In this document: positions 35,195 through 48,053 of the stretch, piece by piece
How positions within the stretch are numbered: the stretch's first letter is position 1
Layout: the number at the start of each line of letters is the position of its first letter
Source: Pyrrhosoma nymphula
Taxonomy: Eukaryota; Arthropoda; Insecta; Odonata; Coenagrionidae
Length of the DNA stretch: 64,000 bases
Reading direction: 5' to 3'
Assembly: GCA_963573305.1 (NCBI GenBank)
Contig: OY754329.1
Coordinates: 148,687,266-148,751,265 of the forward strand
Made by a program: the position numbers and the translations under genes
Notes under the pieces: generated by a model
Told to the model about the DNA's origin: nothing
Seen by the model: only the letters and a program-made list of their open reading frames with translations
The model's database searches: none

Positions 35195-36342
35195 TATACA
35201 CCGTCATCAAAATGTCTTCTGCGCTCATTAAAATTTCGATAAAACGGCAAAAAGCCACCACTTCTCGGTTAAGAGAAACAATTTAACATAAAAGTGTCTA
35301 ACCACACCATTTGAAAGCGTCAATTGGCCTCAAACGAATGATCTAAAACCATTACTTTCGAAACGTGGAAATTTCAGCACACTCAACAGAACTGGAAGTG
35401 CAGGAGGAGTTTTTGGCACCCTACTTCTTTAGAACTAATCGTACTGTCTCTCTTCTTCGTCCTCAAAGCGGGGAGATAAATACTCATAATAGTTACGGGA
35501 AGATTGAAATTGGTTGAAGGTATTAGGGTCAGGGATCAAAGGTGAACCAGTTTTCATCAACTGAATCCATTTCAGACTACTGGGAAATAAGAAGAACGTT
35601 TCAAAGAGATAATAGAAAGCTATTTAAAAATCAAAGGAGTGTTCATGAAATTTGAAACTCAAGCAAGAGGTGAATGGAAAAATTAAATCACTCAATGATG
35701 AATAAGTACCTACTTAAGAAGCACGTTATTAAAATACACGTTTGAAGGAGGCCAGGCCCTTATTGAGAAATGTGGCTAAAGCGTTAGCACTGGCAGAACA
35801 GATAAATATGCAGGTAATGGAAATGTGGTGTGATAAAAGATTTATGGAAATTAAATGGTTTAAGAAAAAGGAAAAAATTAGAGATATGTATAATTCTATC
35901 AGAGAATTGCTACGACGCGTTTAATGCAGGAGATGCAGAACTAACATTTTACATCCTCTGGGGCCATATGTATCATAAAAACCATGGGAAAAGGAATGAA
36001 TGGGAAGATTTATTAAGGGAATAACTGGAATCCTAATGATTATAAATCCACTGTAAGTTCTGAAGTAAATTAGAAGCTATAATGATCCTCACCAAAAAGA
36101 AATAAATATTGCCGTAACACAAAACAAGTCAAAATTAAACTAAAGGATAGGAGGGCATATGTTAGAATAGGTACAGTAATTTTGTCATTTCAGAGGCATC
36201 TTAGACTAAAATGGACGTGTTACAAAACGACACCAGAAGGGGAATTGCTTTAGCAAAAGGGGCGTTTATTCACAGGGAATAACTGATGACGTCAACTCCG
36301 AGTAAAGCCATTAAGAAAAGCCTGATAAGAGGCTTAGCGTCG
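35195..36342. other. non-coding; worn upstream part of the next LINE remnant possible
   Basis: No domain recognised. Short overlapping frames at 35742-36024 rich in Lys/Glu/Met have no family resemblance I can name. From about 36250 the sequence probably already belongs to the LINE remnant that becomes readable at 36343. Confidence 0.4.
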
Positions 36343-36717
36343 CATGGTAGCGAAACTTGAACCCTTGGAGGAGAGGACGAAAGATGATTGGAAGCGTTCG
36401 AGATATGGATGTGGAGGAGCAAAATGGAACCGAAAGCAAGAGTGTAAAATGCTCTTGACATGGTAGTGGAGGAAAGGAACTTGTTAAAGGTAGTCAAGAG
36501 CAGAGTGGACTAGATGGAGAAAGTAATAGATGGGGAAGGGATAATAAGTACCGCTTCGGGATGCAGAAAGGTAGAAAAGAGGAGGAGAAGAAAAGGCATT
36601 TTAGATGATGAAGTAAGGCAGGGAGAATGCAATTATATAAAGAGAGACCGAGTGAGGAAGTATAGCCAAGTGAAGGAAAATATCAATAGCACATCAAAAA
36701 CCAACCCTAATCCGTAG
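36343..36717 (+). pseudogene. LINE C-terminal fragment
   Basis: One frame throughout: HGSET, TGA where Trp fits, TLGGEDER, TGA, LEAFEIWMWRS, a stop, ALDMVVEERNLLKVVKSRVD, a stop, MEKVIDGEGI, KRRRRKGILDDEV, ending TAG at 36715-36717. The order GSETWTL, DERRLEAFEMW, EE.VL…LL…, then a basic RRRR tail and LDD is a well-known LINE C-terminus pattern. It overlaps the families at 16676, 30478 and 59562. The reverse-transcriptase core is absent. Four in-frame stops show decay without frameshift. Confidence 0.7.
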
Positions 36718-39700
36718 ATAATCAAAAAGATATAATTTAATTTTAAGGTTTCTAAGATTAAATATATTTAAAAGATTGTTTACGAATTCTTCGCCATTAC
36801 AATACCTAAAAGAATATCCTAAATCATACATCATTCCGGTGCACACTTTACGTTATATTCCACGCTCATTTATACGTTCAAGCATAACTTTCATCAATTC
36901 TGATCATTATTTTGGCGCTTCGTCTTATCAGGGTGAATTGCGAAGCCCTAACCGGACAGCACTCGTGAATACCTTCAGACCTGAAGACGCCAGCAGGATG
37001 ACAAACTGTTGTTGAGCATAGACATCACGCGGAGGAACACCCGAAAGCTGCTCCATTAATTCGTGAACACCGCCAAGAAAATTATGCCTGAAAAAGTATA
37101 TTTTAAATCTTCTTGTTTTTTATCAGATTTAATGTTTATTTGAACTCAATGTTTTATTTGCCTTAAAATGACCTCTCCAGCATTTAAATATTTATGTTTA
37201 ATGCATATTTATAGCGAGTTATTGATTATACCCTTCCACCGGAACTAAAATATGCATACTCGGTTTATTTGTTCTATTCAGCTGTCGTCAAAAAGTCTCT
37301 TCCCTCTGGATAACTGAAAACCAAGGTACCACTATATTTCAGAAAAAGGTATCCTGAACGAATTGCAAATTAGAAATATTTATATGCATATCGATAATTT
37401 CCTATGCTTTCATCTGCATGTACTAATTGTTACGCTGAAATATACCTCAACAGTTCATGGAAGACGAGTTTTTAATATTGAAGGAAATCACTTACATCAT
37501 TTTACCTGAAGATTGGCCATATTAAACTCTGGAATGGAATACCAAGCAAGAGGTTAAAAAGTCAGTGAGTTAATTAGCGGTTAAAAATTCAGCGAAATTA
37601 AATAACTCGTTTGTTGGTTAAACAGGAACAAGACTGTAAATAATTAATCGGTGTAAACACGGTCAAGGTCTCCTGTGCGTTCATCCGGTGGATTCTCAAG
37701 CAACCCAAGGAAGTGAATTTTTCATTTGCGGCCAAGGATGTTACACACCATCAACTCAACTAATGGTATAATCGGAGACAAAAACCCGCCCTAGAACATT
37801 TCTCTCGTGGTTATAGAGACACTTTTTATAACACTTTTATTTCACAACGAGTAACTGGCATGAAGAGCCCATTTATTCCTTTAGCTAATTTTATCTCAAT
37901 AATGTTCCTCTTGCACGGAAAATAATTGATTTTCTACTTCAATAATTATGTTCCTAGTCATAAATATTACTGTGATTAAACATATTCAGCCTTGTTCCAC
38001 TATTGACGTATTACCCGGTAAAAACAGATTTTCATTTTCAAACAATTTCCATTTATTGGTTTAGCTTTGATGCGAATACATGGAATTCTAATAATCAGAG
38101 CAACTCAAAGAGCAGTTCAAACAGCAGAGCTCATAGTTTCTGTATTGTGAAAACAAGTATATTTTACCGTCGTGTAATTCATACTCACTATAAGTTAAAA
38201 CCCGTCTCAAATTCTAGATAATAGCTGATTAAGCTCCTAGTGCACATCAAAACTAAACATCTCTTGATATACAAGCAATAACCTAAGCTATGATATTTGA
38301 AGACCTGAGTATCTCAAGTCTACCAAAAACAGCTCACATTTGAAAAGTTGACCTATACGAAGACCTTGCATATTTTCTAATAGGGTTCCACGGAGAATCT
38401 TTATCTTTGATCATCGTCAGCGTTTATTAAGAGATAATTAGTAATAAAACATTTTTTCAATCAATCTATCAATGAAAATACGTAGCAATCAAAGTGAACT
38501 ACAGATTTCTTGGCTTTCTTTTCAATCGCCTCAAAAGCCGAAGGTCAATAAATTATATCTACCGGTTTCATTGCACCAGCCACGTTAAGTGATGGAGAAT
38601 TTAAAATGCTTAAAAGCAAAAACGCAATTGATGCGCATGCAAGTAAGTGATATGAGTATTTTATATCATAATTTATGCCATCATATGCTAATTTGGAGTT
38701 AATTATGAATTATTTAATTCGGCGCAAGAAATGAGCAGACATAGTAGGAATTTTATAATTCCTTGAGTAGACGGGAAGAAAAGATAATGAGCGGAATCCA
38801 ATTGCACTTGAATTTACTTCCTTAACAAACTACTGTGAAAATTTTATTTTCAAACTCAATATCACCTTAGGCTTTGATAGTTAAGTCCTTGGGTAATAAC
38901 CAGCGTAACTTAGCTGTCAGAAGCCTGCTCGTGAGTTATTTTCTTGTACGCTCTTCTTCGCTTCATTTCGTCTCAAATCTGCATTCTTCTTCTCCCGTTC
39001 TCATCCAACATTCTCCCCTCCATCACCTTTGGCAAGCATTAACCTATCAATAAAACGTCTTCCATCTACGTTTCCTTTCTCTTCCGCTTGTTTCTAACCC
39101 CCTTCACAAATGACTGTGAAAATTTGAAATTAAAAATTTCTACCACCATAGGTATAGTGTCAATTTGTAATTAAGGTCCTGGGCAGTAGCTTGCCAATTA
39201 AATCCATCGCCTAACTTACAATTAGCTTTCAATAGCTTTTACTCTCTTATCATGCCATATCCAACACTTGCTCATTTGTTTTCATTCCAGCCAACTTGCC
39301 CAATTCCTTCTTTTAAAATAAAACCTCCCGTCAAAGCTCATCTTTTTTCCACAGCAAACAACCTTCTGAATCGTACAAATTTTCACTCCATGTTAAAGTT
39401 GTACCTATTGCACCCTCTTTTTCTTTTCATTACACCCTCTGTTAAAGTCCACTCTATCCATTCACTTTCATCCAATACACTAGCGAGATACATATGCTGA
39501 TCCATGAGTACAAAGTCAAATGCCATAAGTAATGACAATCACTGTTGACTGGAGGGTTAAGGGCAAGTGGTTTCCATATTATTTTTTATGTAACGACTCC
39601 AACGCTAAAACTCATGAAAGGAGAGCAACCATTGGGATGCGGGAGGATATTGTACATCAATTAAGGGGGTGCATAAATTTTCTTACACTTCAGTCCATTT

Positions 39701-42700
39701 CGAGCACTTACACCTCCCAAAAAATTTTCTGAAGAATCTTTTCGTATTCTCGGTTTAATTAAATCACAGAATCGTTAAAAATTCTTCAGAATATGAATAA
39801 ATATAATAATATTTAACAAGCAAAAACTATTTTATGATATTCTGAACTTCTCTCTAATTTACATTAATTTTATTCTTAAAATCTGGTTTCAAATAAATTA
39901 TTCATAATTATTTAATTTAATATTTAATTTTTAAAACGAAAGAGACAAAATATAAGCAATTCAACGTTACATCTCTCACGCAAACCGTGCATCAGAACGT
40001 CTCTCAACACATCAACACAACATCTCTCTGGAACACTCAGTTGTTCTGTATATATTAAAAACGGTCTCTATTTTTTGGGGAAACATCTCAGATAATTATA
40101 GTGCAGTAAGTGGCTCATCTTTTATCAATATAACATGAGATATTTTTATAATGATGCCAAATTCATTGAATTTTACAAGCAGAGATATCTCCCTTAAACT
40201 ACCATTATTCTCGTGAACGTTGCACAAATGAGCAAGCTTCATGCTTAACACTGAAAGCAAATCACATTTGTGAATGCGACGTTGGGATTAAACAGTGAAG
40301 GTTGAAAAGGGAGAGTCTCAGCGAATTAACACGGCTCTCCGGTCGACTATTCTCTCGCTCCATTAGGCGGGTTTCCTTCCTTCGACTTCCACCCTTCCAA
40401 TCACGAATCGAACATTCTGCCAAGACTATTCCAAGTGAGTTAAAAAGTGCGACTATTTTTGAGCGTGGAATGCAGCGAGCTGCGTGAATAAAAGCCAAGG
40501 ATTTGGGAACAACATGCATTTTCGAAGACCTAGTCGAGCAGATTGGAAACCAAAGTGAAAGTGAGGAATTGTGGTTACCGAAGGTTACACGCAAAGAAGT
40601 AGGTGGTTTCATGAACTCATAAGCTGGTAACCACTACCAAGTTGGAAGGTTATTTTCGTTTAACCAAGAAGATTGTAATGATTACCATCTCACTTAGTTA
40701 CCTTTCGTGGGCTACCGTCACTGCGTCGTGCTGGTAACCAGAACCAAAAGGTGGTGTATGCCTTAACCAGACCCATAGATATGATAGACATCTCTCATTG
40801 CCTGAGTTATTGAGTAAAATGATCTCGTTACCAAACTCTAGTGCCAACCATCTTGAAATGGCTGCCTTCAATCTCTCTTGAAGTTGCGTTGAAAATTAAA
40901 ACATGCATCCAACAGTCTTTTGTTGAGACTCTCTTGGAATTCTCTGTTATGACTCCTTTGCCCTGTCTAAATAAAAAATGAAAAATTATATTTCAAATGC
41001 TATGAATATAATTATAACACAGTGGCATACTTTAATATTCTACGTAATCCTATTCCACTTAACACATTCAGCGCGGAGCAAGAAAGTTAAAGGACCACGT
41101 CAATAGACGTTTAAAAAATGGTTCTAGCGTCTCCCTTAATTTCGCGACCCGCATTGAATGAGTTAAGGATATAGTCAACCCTACGGCTCAACACGCACAT
41201 TCTCGCACCGGGCACTATGAATCTATAGCCAAGAAAGTCTTATATATCTGGCCACTTCCGAGGATTAATGTAACTTCGAGGACTAATTTTTTAAAATGGC
41301 AATTCCGTATTAGTCTGAGGAAATACTATTACATCACAATGACAGTTATTTGACATTAATTAATTGAAACCTATATTGCCACATAGTATGAATATAAATA
41401 CAACATTACTGAGAAAAAACGAGATTTTTTCCAATTCCCGCTCCAAGCGCATGCGCATCATCACTCCTATCACGTTGCTCCTCCGACCACTCCAGCGGGT
41501 TCCTCGAGCTTCCAGACTTGGTTGTGTGTGCCCGCAACTGGCTGCCTGTCACACCAACTTTGAAGAGATGGTTCCCGTTACCAGCCGCATAGCCATTTTA
41601 ACTGAGGGCGAGTCGACCAGTCGTGCTGGTACTGATTACCAAGCTCGGATAGTTACAGTGACAAAGAGATAATTAGGGTGACCAACTGCAATTGTTTCAT
41701 CAACTTACAACCACGTTACCACCAATTTTACAGGTTACCGAAAAAAAACGTTTTTCTGCGTGTATAAAAACACGTCAACAACTGACTGTCTTTTCTGTTC
41801 TCCGAAGTATTCACTCTCTGCTACTGTAGGTGGCCCTAAGTTACCACTGGATGGGTAGACAATGAATATAAGCTATAACATGTATTTAGTTAGACAAATA
41901 CTTATTGAAAATGTTTTTTTAATCATGTGTAATGTTTTTTTGGTATGGCTAAAAATTTTTCATCGCATTTTAATAAACAATGTTTTTTATTAATCACTGA
42001 AAAATTTCCATAAGTTGGTTTTTCTTTTTTAGAATATTAATTCAGAAAAATTATTTTTTAAATATAAATTAATACAATACTTTATTAGGAATTTAATTGA
42101 AAATCATGTACTTACACCGCCCTTTGCCCCTGTAAATTCAATCCTGATGGTTACCCCAAAACACGATTTCCTCTGGAGCACCAATAACTCCACCATTTAA
42201 TTTATATTTATATTGCCTCAATTGAAATTGATAAGGTTTATGAGATGAATAAAATAAATTTTATTTTTATATGCATTTTTCCTCTATTCTGCGCGGGATT
42301 CAATTTTATAAACTATAATCATTAAACTTTAATTATATTTAAACTACCTATAAGTTTCAGAATGAAACAGACAGCATTAAAAAACAAGATTTAGCGATCT
42401 GATATTTTATTATATTGATCAATAATTTCAAATCATGGACGAGATTAACGCCGGTATATTTCAACACTCACCAATGGTTTTTTACCCGCAACATATGCGG
42501 TTACTAGACACGTTGCGTTGTGTTTCTACCTGTTCTTCACCGAACAGAGACATGTCCATGGTTACTCCTTCAATACAGTGGAAAAACTTAGCACCTAATA
42601 CTGACACTGTGCAAACAACTGATGAGTTATTTTAGACCTAGGCACACAGGCAAAACTCTGAACGTGTTTTTCCTCTTATGCGGCAAAAAAAACAAATGAG

Positions 42701-43685
42701 TCCTTGAAAGACGAACCCTCAACGATGGTAAATATATACTATATTGGCCAAATAGATAAAATTACAGCCATTTTTGCACTGCTTCTTGAATTTCAAATTC
42801 TTTGAAGTAGCTCAATTATGAAAGATAGATAAATTAGAAACTAATTTATATCCGTGCTTCCGAATAATTAAACCTGAATTATGGAGATTCCTAGAGATTC
42901 ATATTTTACGTTCTCACACAACTTTCTTCGAAATAAGAGATAGCTTTCACCATCAAATACGGAAATTTCTTCTCCATCTCTCTTACGTGCGCTCCAAGCA
43001 CCTGTGCAATCCCAAGGGCGGAGCTCTAGCCATGGCATTATGCTTTTAATGCCCTTAAACAACTTCCTTCTTCGAAGCGTCATGAACCGTTCCCCGCCCG
43101 TCGCGAATTACACCAATTTTGCAGGTATTATAGGCGGAAGACGATCAGGAAGCGCAGGCCTTACCCGTGACGATGGATTCAACGATGACGCACAGAAATT
43201 CCCTTCCATAAGTATACACAACGATGAAACGACGCTTGTATAAACAAAGATTACAGAGACCCACGATATCCCCCACAGTATGGGTCGAGTTTTCAAATTA
43301 TGATTATCACCGGAAGAAAAAACCTCACCCATTCAGTGAAGTCCATCAGAGTTGAGTGGAAATTCAGAGTTACTGAACGGAGTTTTCTTTAGTGGAAACA
43401 GCAGATTGTAAAAAGAAAAGGGCCATTATGACGAAAATATTACTCTTCTACTCTAATATATTTATCGCTATCACGCCTAAAGTATTATTTTATAGTACAA
43501 AGTAGAGAGTTTCAGGTGTAACTTGGTGGAAGTGCTTAATCTCCATAATTCTAAGAGGAAACACAGAAGAAAAGCTCCACACTATTTTGATACACAACGG
43601 CCATGGTTTCAACAGTGTCATTCCCAAGGTACGAGGATGACACTATGAATTCAACAGATTAAGGCGAGATATCGTGGAAGTTCTT
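36718..43685. other. long non-coding stretch with weak repeats
   Basis: Nearly 7 kb without a defensible gene. A diverged direct repeat of about 100 bp can be seen at roughly 38819-38910 and 39105-39190 (ACTGTGAAAATTT … AAGTCCTTGGG / AAGGTCCTGGG). Around 40570-41770, GGTTACC-rich segments and …ACACGC / GCGTGT… motifs at the two sides hint at a degraded inverted-repeat element, but the arms could not be aligned convincingly. The rest is AT-rich with nothing recognised. Confidence 0.4.
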
Positions 43686-43856
43686 CATAATGTAAGAGAA
43701 ACAATTGCACTTTTCCACAAATTGCTTTAGTTTCGGCTCACAGTGCCATCCAGAGCCAACCAGCGTCTTGTACCTGATGATGGCTCTGTGAGGCGAAACG
43801 CGTTGTACGCATTAAAGCAATTTGTGAAAAAGTGCAATTTTTTCTCTTACATTATG
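43686..43856. mobile_element. foldback element with hammerhead-like core (Penelope/retrozyme-like)
   Basis: Arms of 45 bp (43686-43730 and 43812-43856) are near-perfect reverse complements. Between them lies an 81-bp core whose right half carries a hammerhead-like motif (43770-43808). Its left half carries a partial inverted copy: on the minus strand GATGGCACTGTGAGCCGAAAC resembles the plus-strand GATGGCTCTGTGAGGCGAAAC. A weaker outer inverted repeat (43598-43622 with 43853-43881) extends the symmetry. Inverted or tandem terminal units with hammerheads are known for Penelope-like elements; no Penelope reverse transcriptase is present here, so the link is inference. Confidence 0.6.
43770..43808 (+). 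ncRNA. compact hammerhead-ribozyme-like motif
   Basis: All conserved parts occur in order within 39 nt: GTAC (stem I, 43770-43773), CTGATGA (43774-43780), a stem-II hairpin GGCTC-tgt-GAGGC with one mismatch, GAAA (43795-43798), a minimal stem III formed by ACGCGT, then T (the expected cleavage nucleotide, 43804) and GTAC (43805-43808) pairing with the first GTAC. This is the type I minimal hammerhead layout with very short stem III known from Penelope-like retroelements. Stem II has an extra U after the CTGATGA box and a G-G mismatch, so activity may be weak. A ribozyme of this type would self-cleave RNA at 43804/43805. Confidence 0.55.
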
Positions 43857-46800
43857 ACACTATGAGTTTAAATCATGGCCGGTGAGTATAAAAATATTGT
43901 GTAAATTTACCACTGTTTTCTCTTTTTCGCCAATTAGAAAATAATTTGAACACACTCCTAATTGATTAATCCAGGTTCAAATTTCTCGAAAAAAGTGATA
44001 TTTTTTTACCATGGTGGCGGAGAGATAAATTCCTCGCTCTAAAACCAAGGGTCGCAGGTAGGAGTTCCACCTGGGAGGAATTTAAGCCTCTCAGGGCATG
44101 GTTGTGTGTGTTCGTCCTTAGCTCCACGTCAATCTCTCCGATGTTAAAGGCCGGAAGAGCTGCTTTCGGTTGTAGTGAGAAATAAATCAAATATAAATAT
44201 TGAGGCAGATATGAGGACAATGACGCATGCATTAAATACATTTATTCTAGATTAATATATCAGAGGACTTATAAAGCTTTAAAAACGAACCGAATATCAT
44301 AAAGATGCTGAAGGCATTAGGAGGCAGAATTTTATATTCTGTTCTAATCGATCCTATGGCTATACCAGAACATCTATTCAAATAATTTTGTTAGGATCCT
44401 ATTTTTATCTCTTCAACTATCCCTCGTATATTACTTTCCCAAACCACTATACTTTTTCTCTCTTCCACTTCCAGCATGGCGATTATGTTAACGGGAAAAC
44501 TGTTTTGTCACTGCTTTTCCTCAGCTACTAGCACAACACCGAGGGAAATTACGAAATGTCATTCAAGATTTGGATGATTACTATTATGAATAGGACCGCT
44601 GTGAGAACTGGGTCTCCAAGACAAAGAAGAAAAAAATCGTTGGACGTAACTACACGACGTGATTGCCAAAAAGATCCGGAAAAAATGCCGAAAACACGGC
44701 GTCGATGTCTGTTGCACAATAATTTCACTGCACAGCAATTTTGGCACTCCTTATGAAGAGTGAAGAGCGTTTTGCAATTGGCGCAGTGTCTTCTTCTTCC
44801 TGGGTCCTTTTCACCCTTATTCACTCAGTCACCATTAACACTTTTGACCAGCGTCATACATTGTAAACAGCAATGAAAAGAACAGATAGCAACGATGGAC
44901 AGCAAATCGCAAGAGTACTGCACACGGGGCATAAGGGCGATAGAGCACCTTATCATTTGATCATTTGCCTTTCGTCACCTTACGCCCTAAGAGGATTAAC
45001 TACTCCCTAACTGACGTCATTTGATTAAATTATTGGACGTGCATTAAGGGAAACTAATAGCGAATTTGAAAATGGCCAAATTATATAACTGCGTAGGAGC
45101 ACAGTCAAATCTACCCTATTTGATTAGGAACCATTAGATCCAGCACAAATAGGGTGCAAGCAGCATAACCCGATAGTTTTCCGGAATTTACCATTGAATT
45201 CCAAGACCAAAAGAATATTTGAGTGCTGACTGAAAAGTCTCGAAAGTTCTTTCCAAAAGTAAAGAACGCTCTAATCTTTTTGAAAACGTGCGGACAGCAC
45301 GAAAACGCCACGAAACAATGACAAAAGGTTGTGAAGTCATTCTCCAAATTTTCGAATAGGAGCTCTTTGATAGCCTTCCACGTGAAAATCTCTTCCGGGT
45401 ACCATTGAGGAGATTCAAAGCGCATTCAAAGCGCAAGAAAATTATTTTTCATCGAAAGCGAAGAGACAATAGCAGTGGTGAACCAACTCTAGCTTTAACG
45501 CTAACTACAGGATGACGTAGCCTTTACGTCATCTTGATGTTAACTGAGAGTTGGGTTTGGTATATCACATCAGACAGTCGGCTAGTTGACATGAGTGTTA
45601 TCGATGGGAAAACGTATTAGCTTTTGTTTTCATACCGAGTGAATGTTTAACCAGAGATTATAAAACCTGACTTTAAAGTAGGCTTACCTTTAAAAAAAAA
45701 CTCTAGTTTTGTTAGTGTATCAACTACCACCCCTTTTTTATTATTTCTCCCATGAATGAACTGCTCAATTCAAGCAGATCCTCCATTGCCTAGTTATCTT
45801 CAAGAAAATAACTTGAATTAAATGTATTTACGTGCGAGATCTGCGAGATTCGGATATATTTAATGTTTCATCTCACAAGGAGTCAGGAGCAATGCACGAA
45901 CTCCCAACTGGGTGGGTTTCACTCCATCCAACCCACATGCCACCCTCACTACCTCCTCCGAAGAGCGGAAGTAAACACTTCATTACCAAACAAAGTAAAA
46001 TATAGATTTATTTTCAAAATATTATCACACATAAATCCACGATATGAGTGTGTTATTTTAAGTTTCTCTCAATCAGAAAACTTCCAAATATATATTTTAA
46101 GTTTTCCAAATCTTCTCAAGGGAATTAAGTTAAATGAGGGGGTTTATGCTCTAAACCCCGAGGGAAGACAGAACCCGTCGGCATATTTCCCTTTCCGTGG
46201 CAGTTGAGGGGGCAGCATAAGGCATTTGGTAGGTTGAGCTCCTCACCTGGTACTTCAAGAGCTCAAGATAGGTGCTTGTGATGCAAATAAAATGCTAAAT
46301 GAAAAAGTGATCGAAGAGAATGGTAAAATGCCAAGTGGATATACTTTCGCCCATCTTCTTAATCAGAAAAAAAGTATCTCAAGAAGTAATTGAAACGCAA
46401 TTAATATTTTACAACAACTCTTCATCATATCGTGCTGCTAGTGAATTGGAAATGGAAAAATAATGATAGTAAGCATGAAACGGTAGATAACAAATTAATA
46501 ACAATTATCTATATCAGGGAGTATTGAGACTTAGCGGCGCGGATGGAACACGATTTAGAGATCAGCAAGACATTTGAACGGCATTGAATGAAGAAAAAGT
46601 GAGTTTGACTAACTCCGGGACATCAAATAAACCATCAAAATTTTAACAAATTTGGTAATTTATGTAATTTTTACCTGCATAACATTAAAACAAGTTGCGT
46701 GTTTGTGAGACGGAAATTTAGGAAGGCGTTCTCCCGAGATAAATGAAGTCTCATAATCAATTCTCCATCGCCATGAAGAATGCAAGCCTTAATTCATATG

Positions 46801-47977
46801 CTAGGGAAGGAATTACAAGAGAAAAAAGGTTGTGTAAGAATGGAAAGAAATATTTTTTTCCGAAAAAGGAAACTTAACATTCCATATTGGCTCAAGGAGT
46901 AAGCTCACCCGGTACGGTAACCGTGGTCGCGTATAGTCATCGCTGACTTACAGGTAAAACCTTATATACTTAAAAAAAATGAGATTGAACCATTTTACTA
47001 TTCCCCACAGCTAGGTAAGCGTATAGGAAAGATTAAAATAATCGATTGGCTTTAAAATATGCTTCTTCAAATCTAGGAGAGGAAAAGATTACAATTTCAC
47101 GAATCATCACTTCACGTAAATCATTCCCTTTATAAAATGATTGATTGTGAATTTGAAGGATGATTTTATAAGTTACGCCTTGATAAGCTTTGTTACCTTT
47201 GAAAAAAGATATATATGATGGATGAGTCAAGACTACGGCTTCAAAGCGTAATAAAACAAAAGACTATAAGGAGATAGGAGCAATTTCAAAGATACTTCGA
47301 GTTTGTGTTTTTATAGCATCAGATAAACGATGTACATCACATGAATTGCAGGCCATAATTGGGCCTACCCTTGATTTTCAGCTCTTCGACCTAACTTGGA
47401 GTAATGGGGAAACCCCTTTCTTTTCACTTAACAGCTGGGGCAATAAAAGTACAATAAACATCTCTTCTGCATCCTCTATCAGGATAACACCGCAATATCA
47501 AGTGCAGGCTTCTAAGACTTCATTTTTGTTTTAATAGGCTGACCACTATTGACATTTCTGATAATTAAGCCGTCGATTCTGAAGAAATTCTTCTTTGTAA
47601 CAATTTGGTGGATAAAACAAAAGGAAACGAGCATGATATTTTTTTAAATGAGATCCTACCACCCTTCTGCAAAAAATCACCCTTTCTACAATGTTATTTG
47701 AAACCATTCTCATAAGCCAATCACTACCATCAGTCACACTTAGGTGATAGTCGTTAACTGCTTCTTAAGATGAAGTATTTAATGTAGTTGTGACACCAAT
47801 ACTAACTTCATTGTGATATTCGAATCACAAAACACCAATGTTCCGGATTGATTTTGGATTTCATTGCTGGGTTGCCTGCAGCACCTCAGTAACAGACTGT
47901 AGCTTAGAGTTTCGATCGATTCTTTTCAATGAGCAGGGTTTTTCATAAACTAATTGTTCACTCATGGATTGTAGAAT
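43857..47977. other. non-coding; one small foldback at 45480-45557
   Basis: No gene recognised. At 45480-45557, AACCAACTCT … GGATGACGTAG-CCTTTACGTCATC … AGAGTTGGGTT folds into an imperfect hairpin of about 78 bp, probably a worn foldback MITE. Frames of 80-115 codons in this interval (for example 45863-46207) have no domain. Confidence 0.45.
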
Positions 47978-48053
47978 TCAGGTCAGTAACGTGCTGGACC
48001 TCTATGATTTAGATGGTGAAACCCAGAGAATACGAGTTCGAATCCCCTCATGC
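47978..48053 (+). mobile_element. tRNA-like SINE head fragment
   Basis: An A-box-like stretch (GGTCAGTAACGTGCTGGACC) is followed about 35 nt later by AGTTCGAATCC (48035-48045), one base from the RNA polymerase III B box GGTTCGAATCC. Arms of a real tRNA cloverleaf do not close and the acceptor stem is absent, so I read it as a decayed tRNA-derived SINE promoter rather than a tRNA gene. Confidence 0.4.

Noticed and set aside
40566..41770. Inverted-repeat element about 1.2 kb long
   Set aside because: GGTTACC and ACACGC motifs occur on both sides but the arms could not be aligned over a meaningful length, and no target duplication was found.
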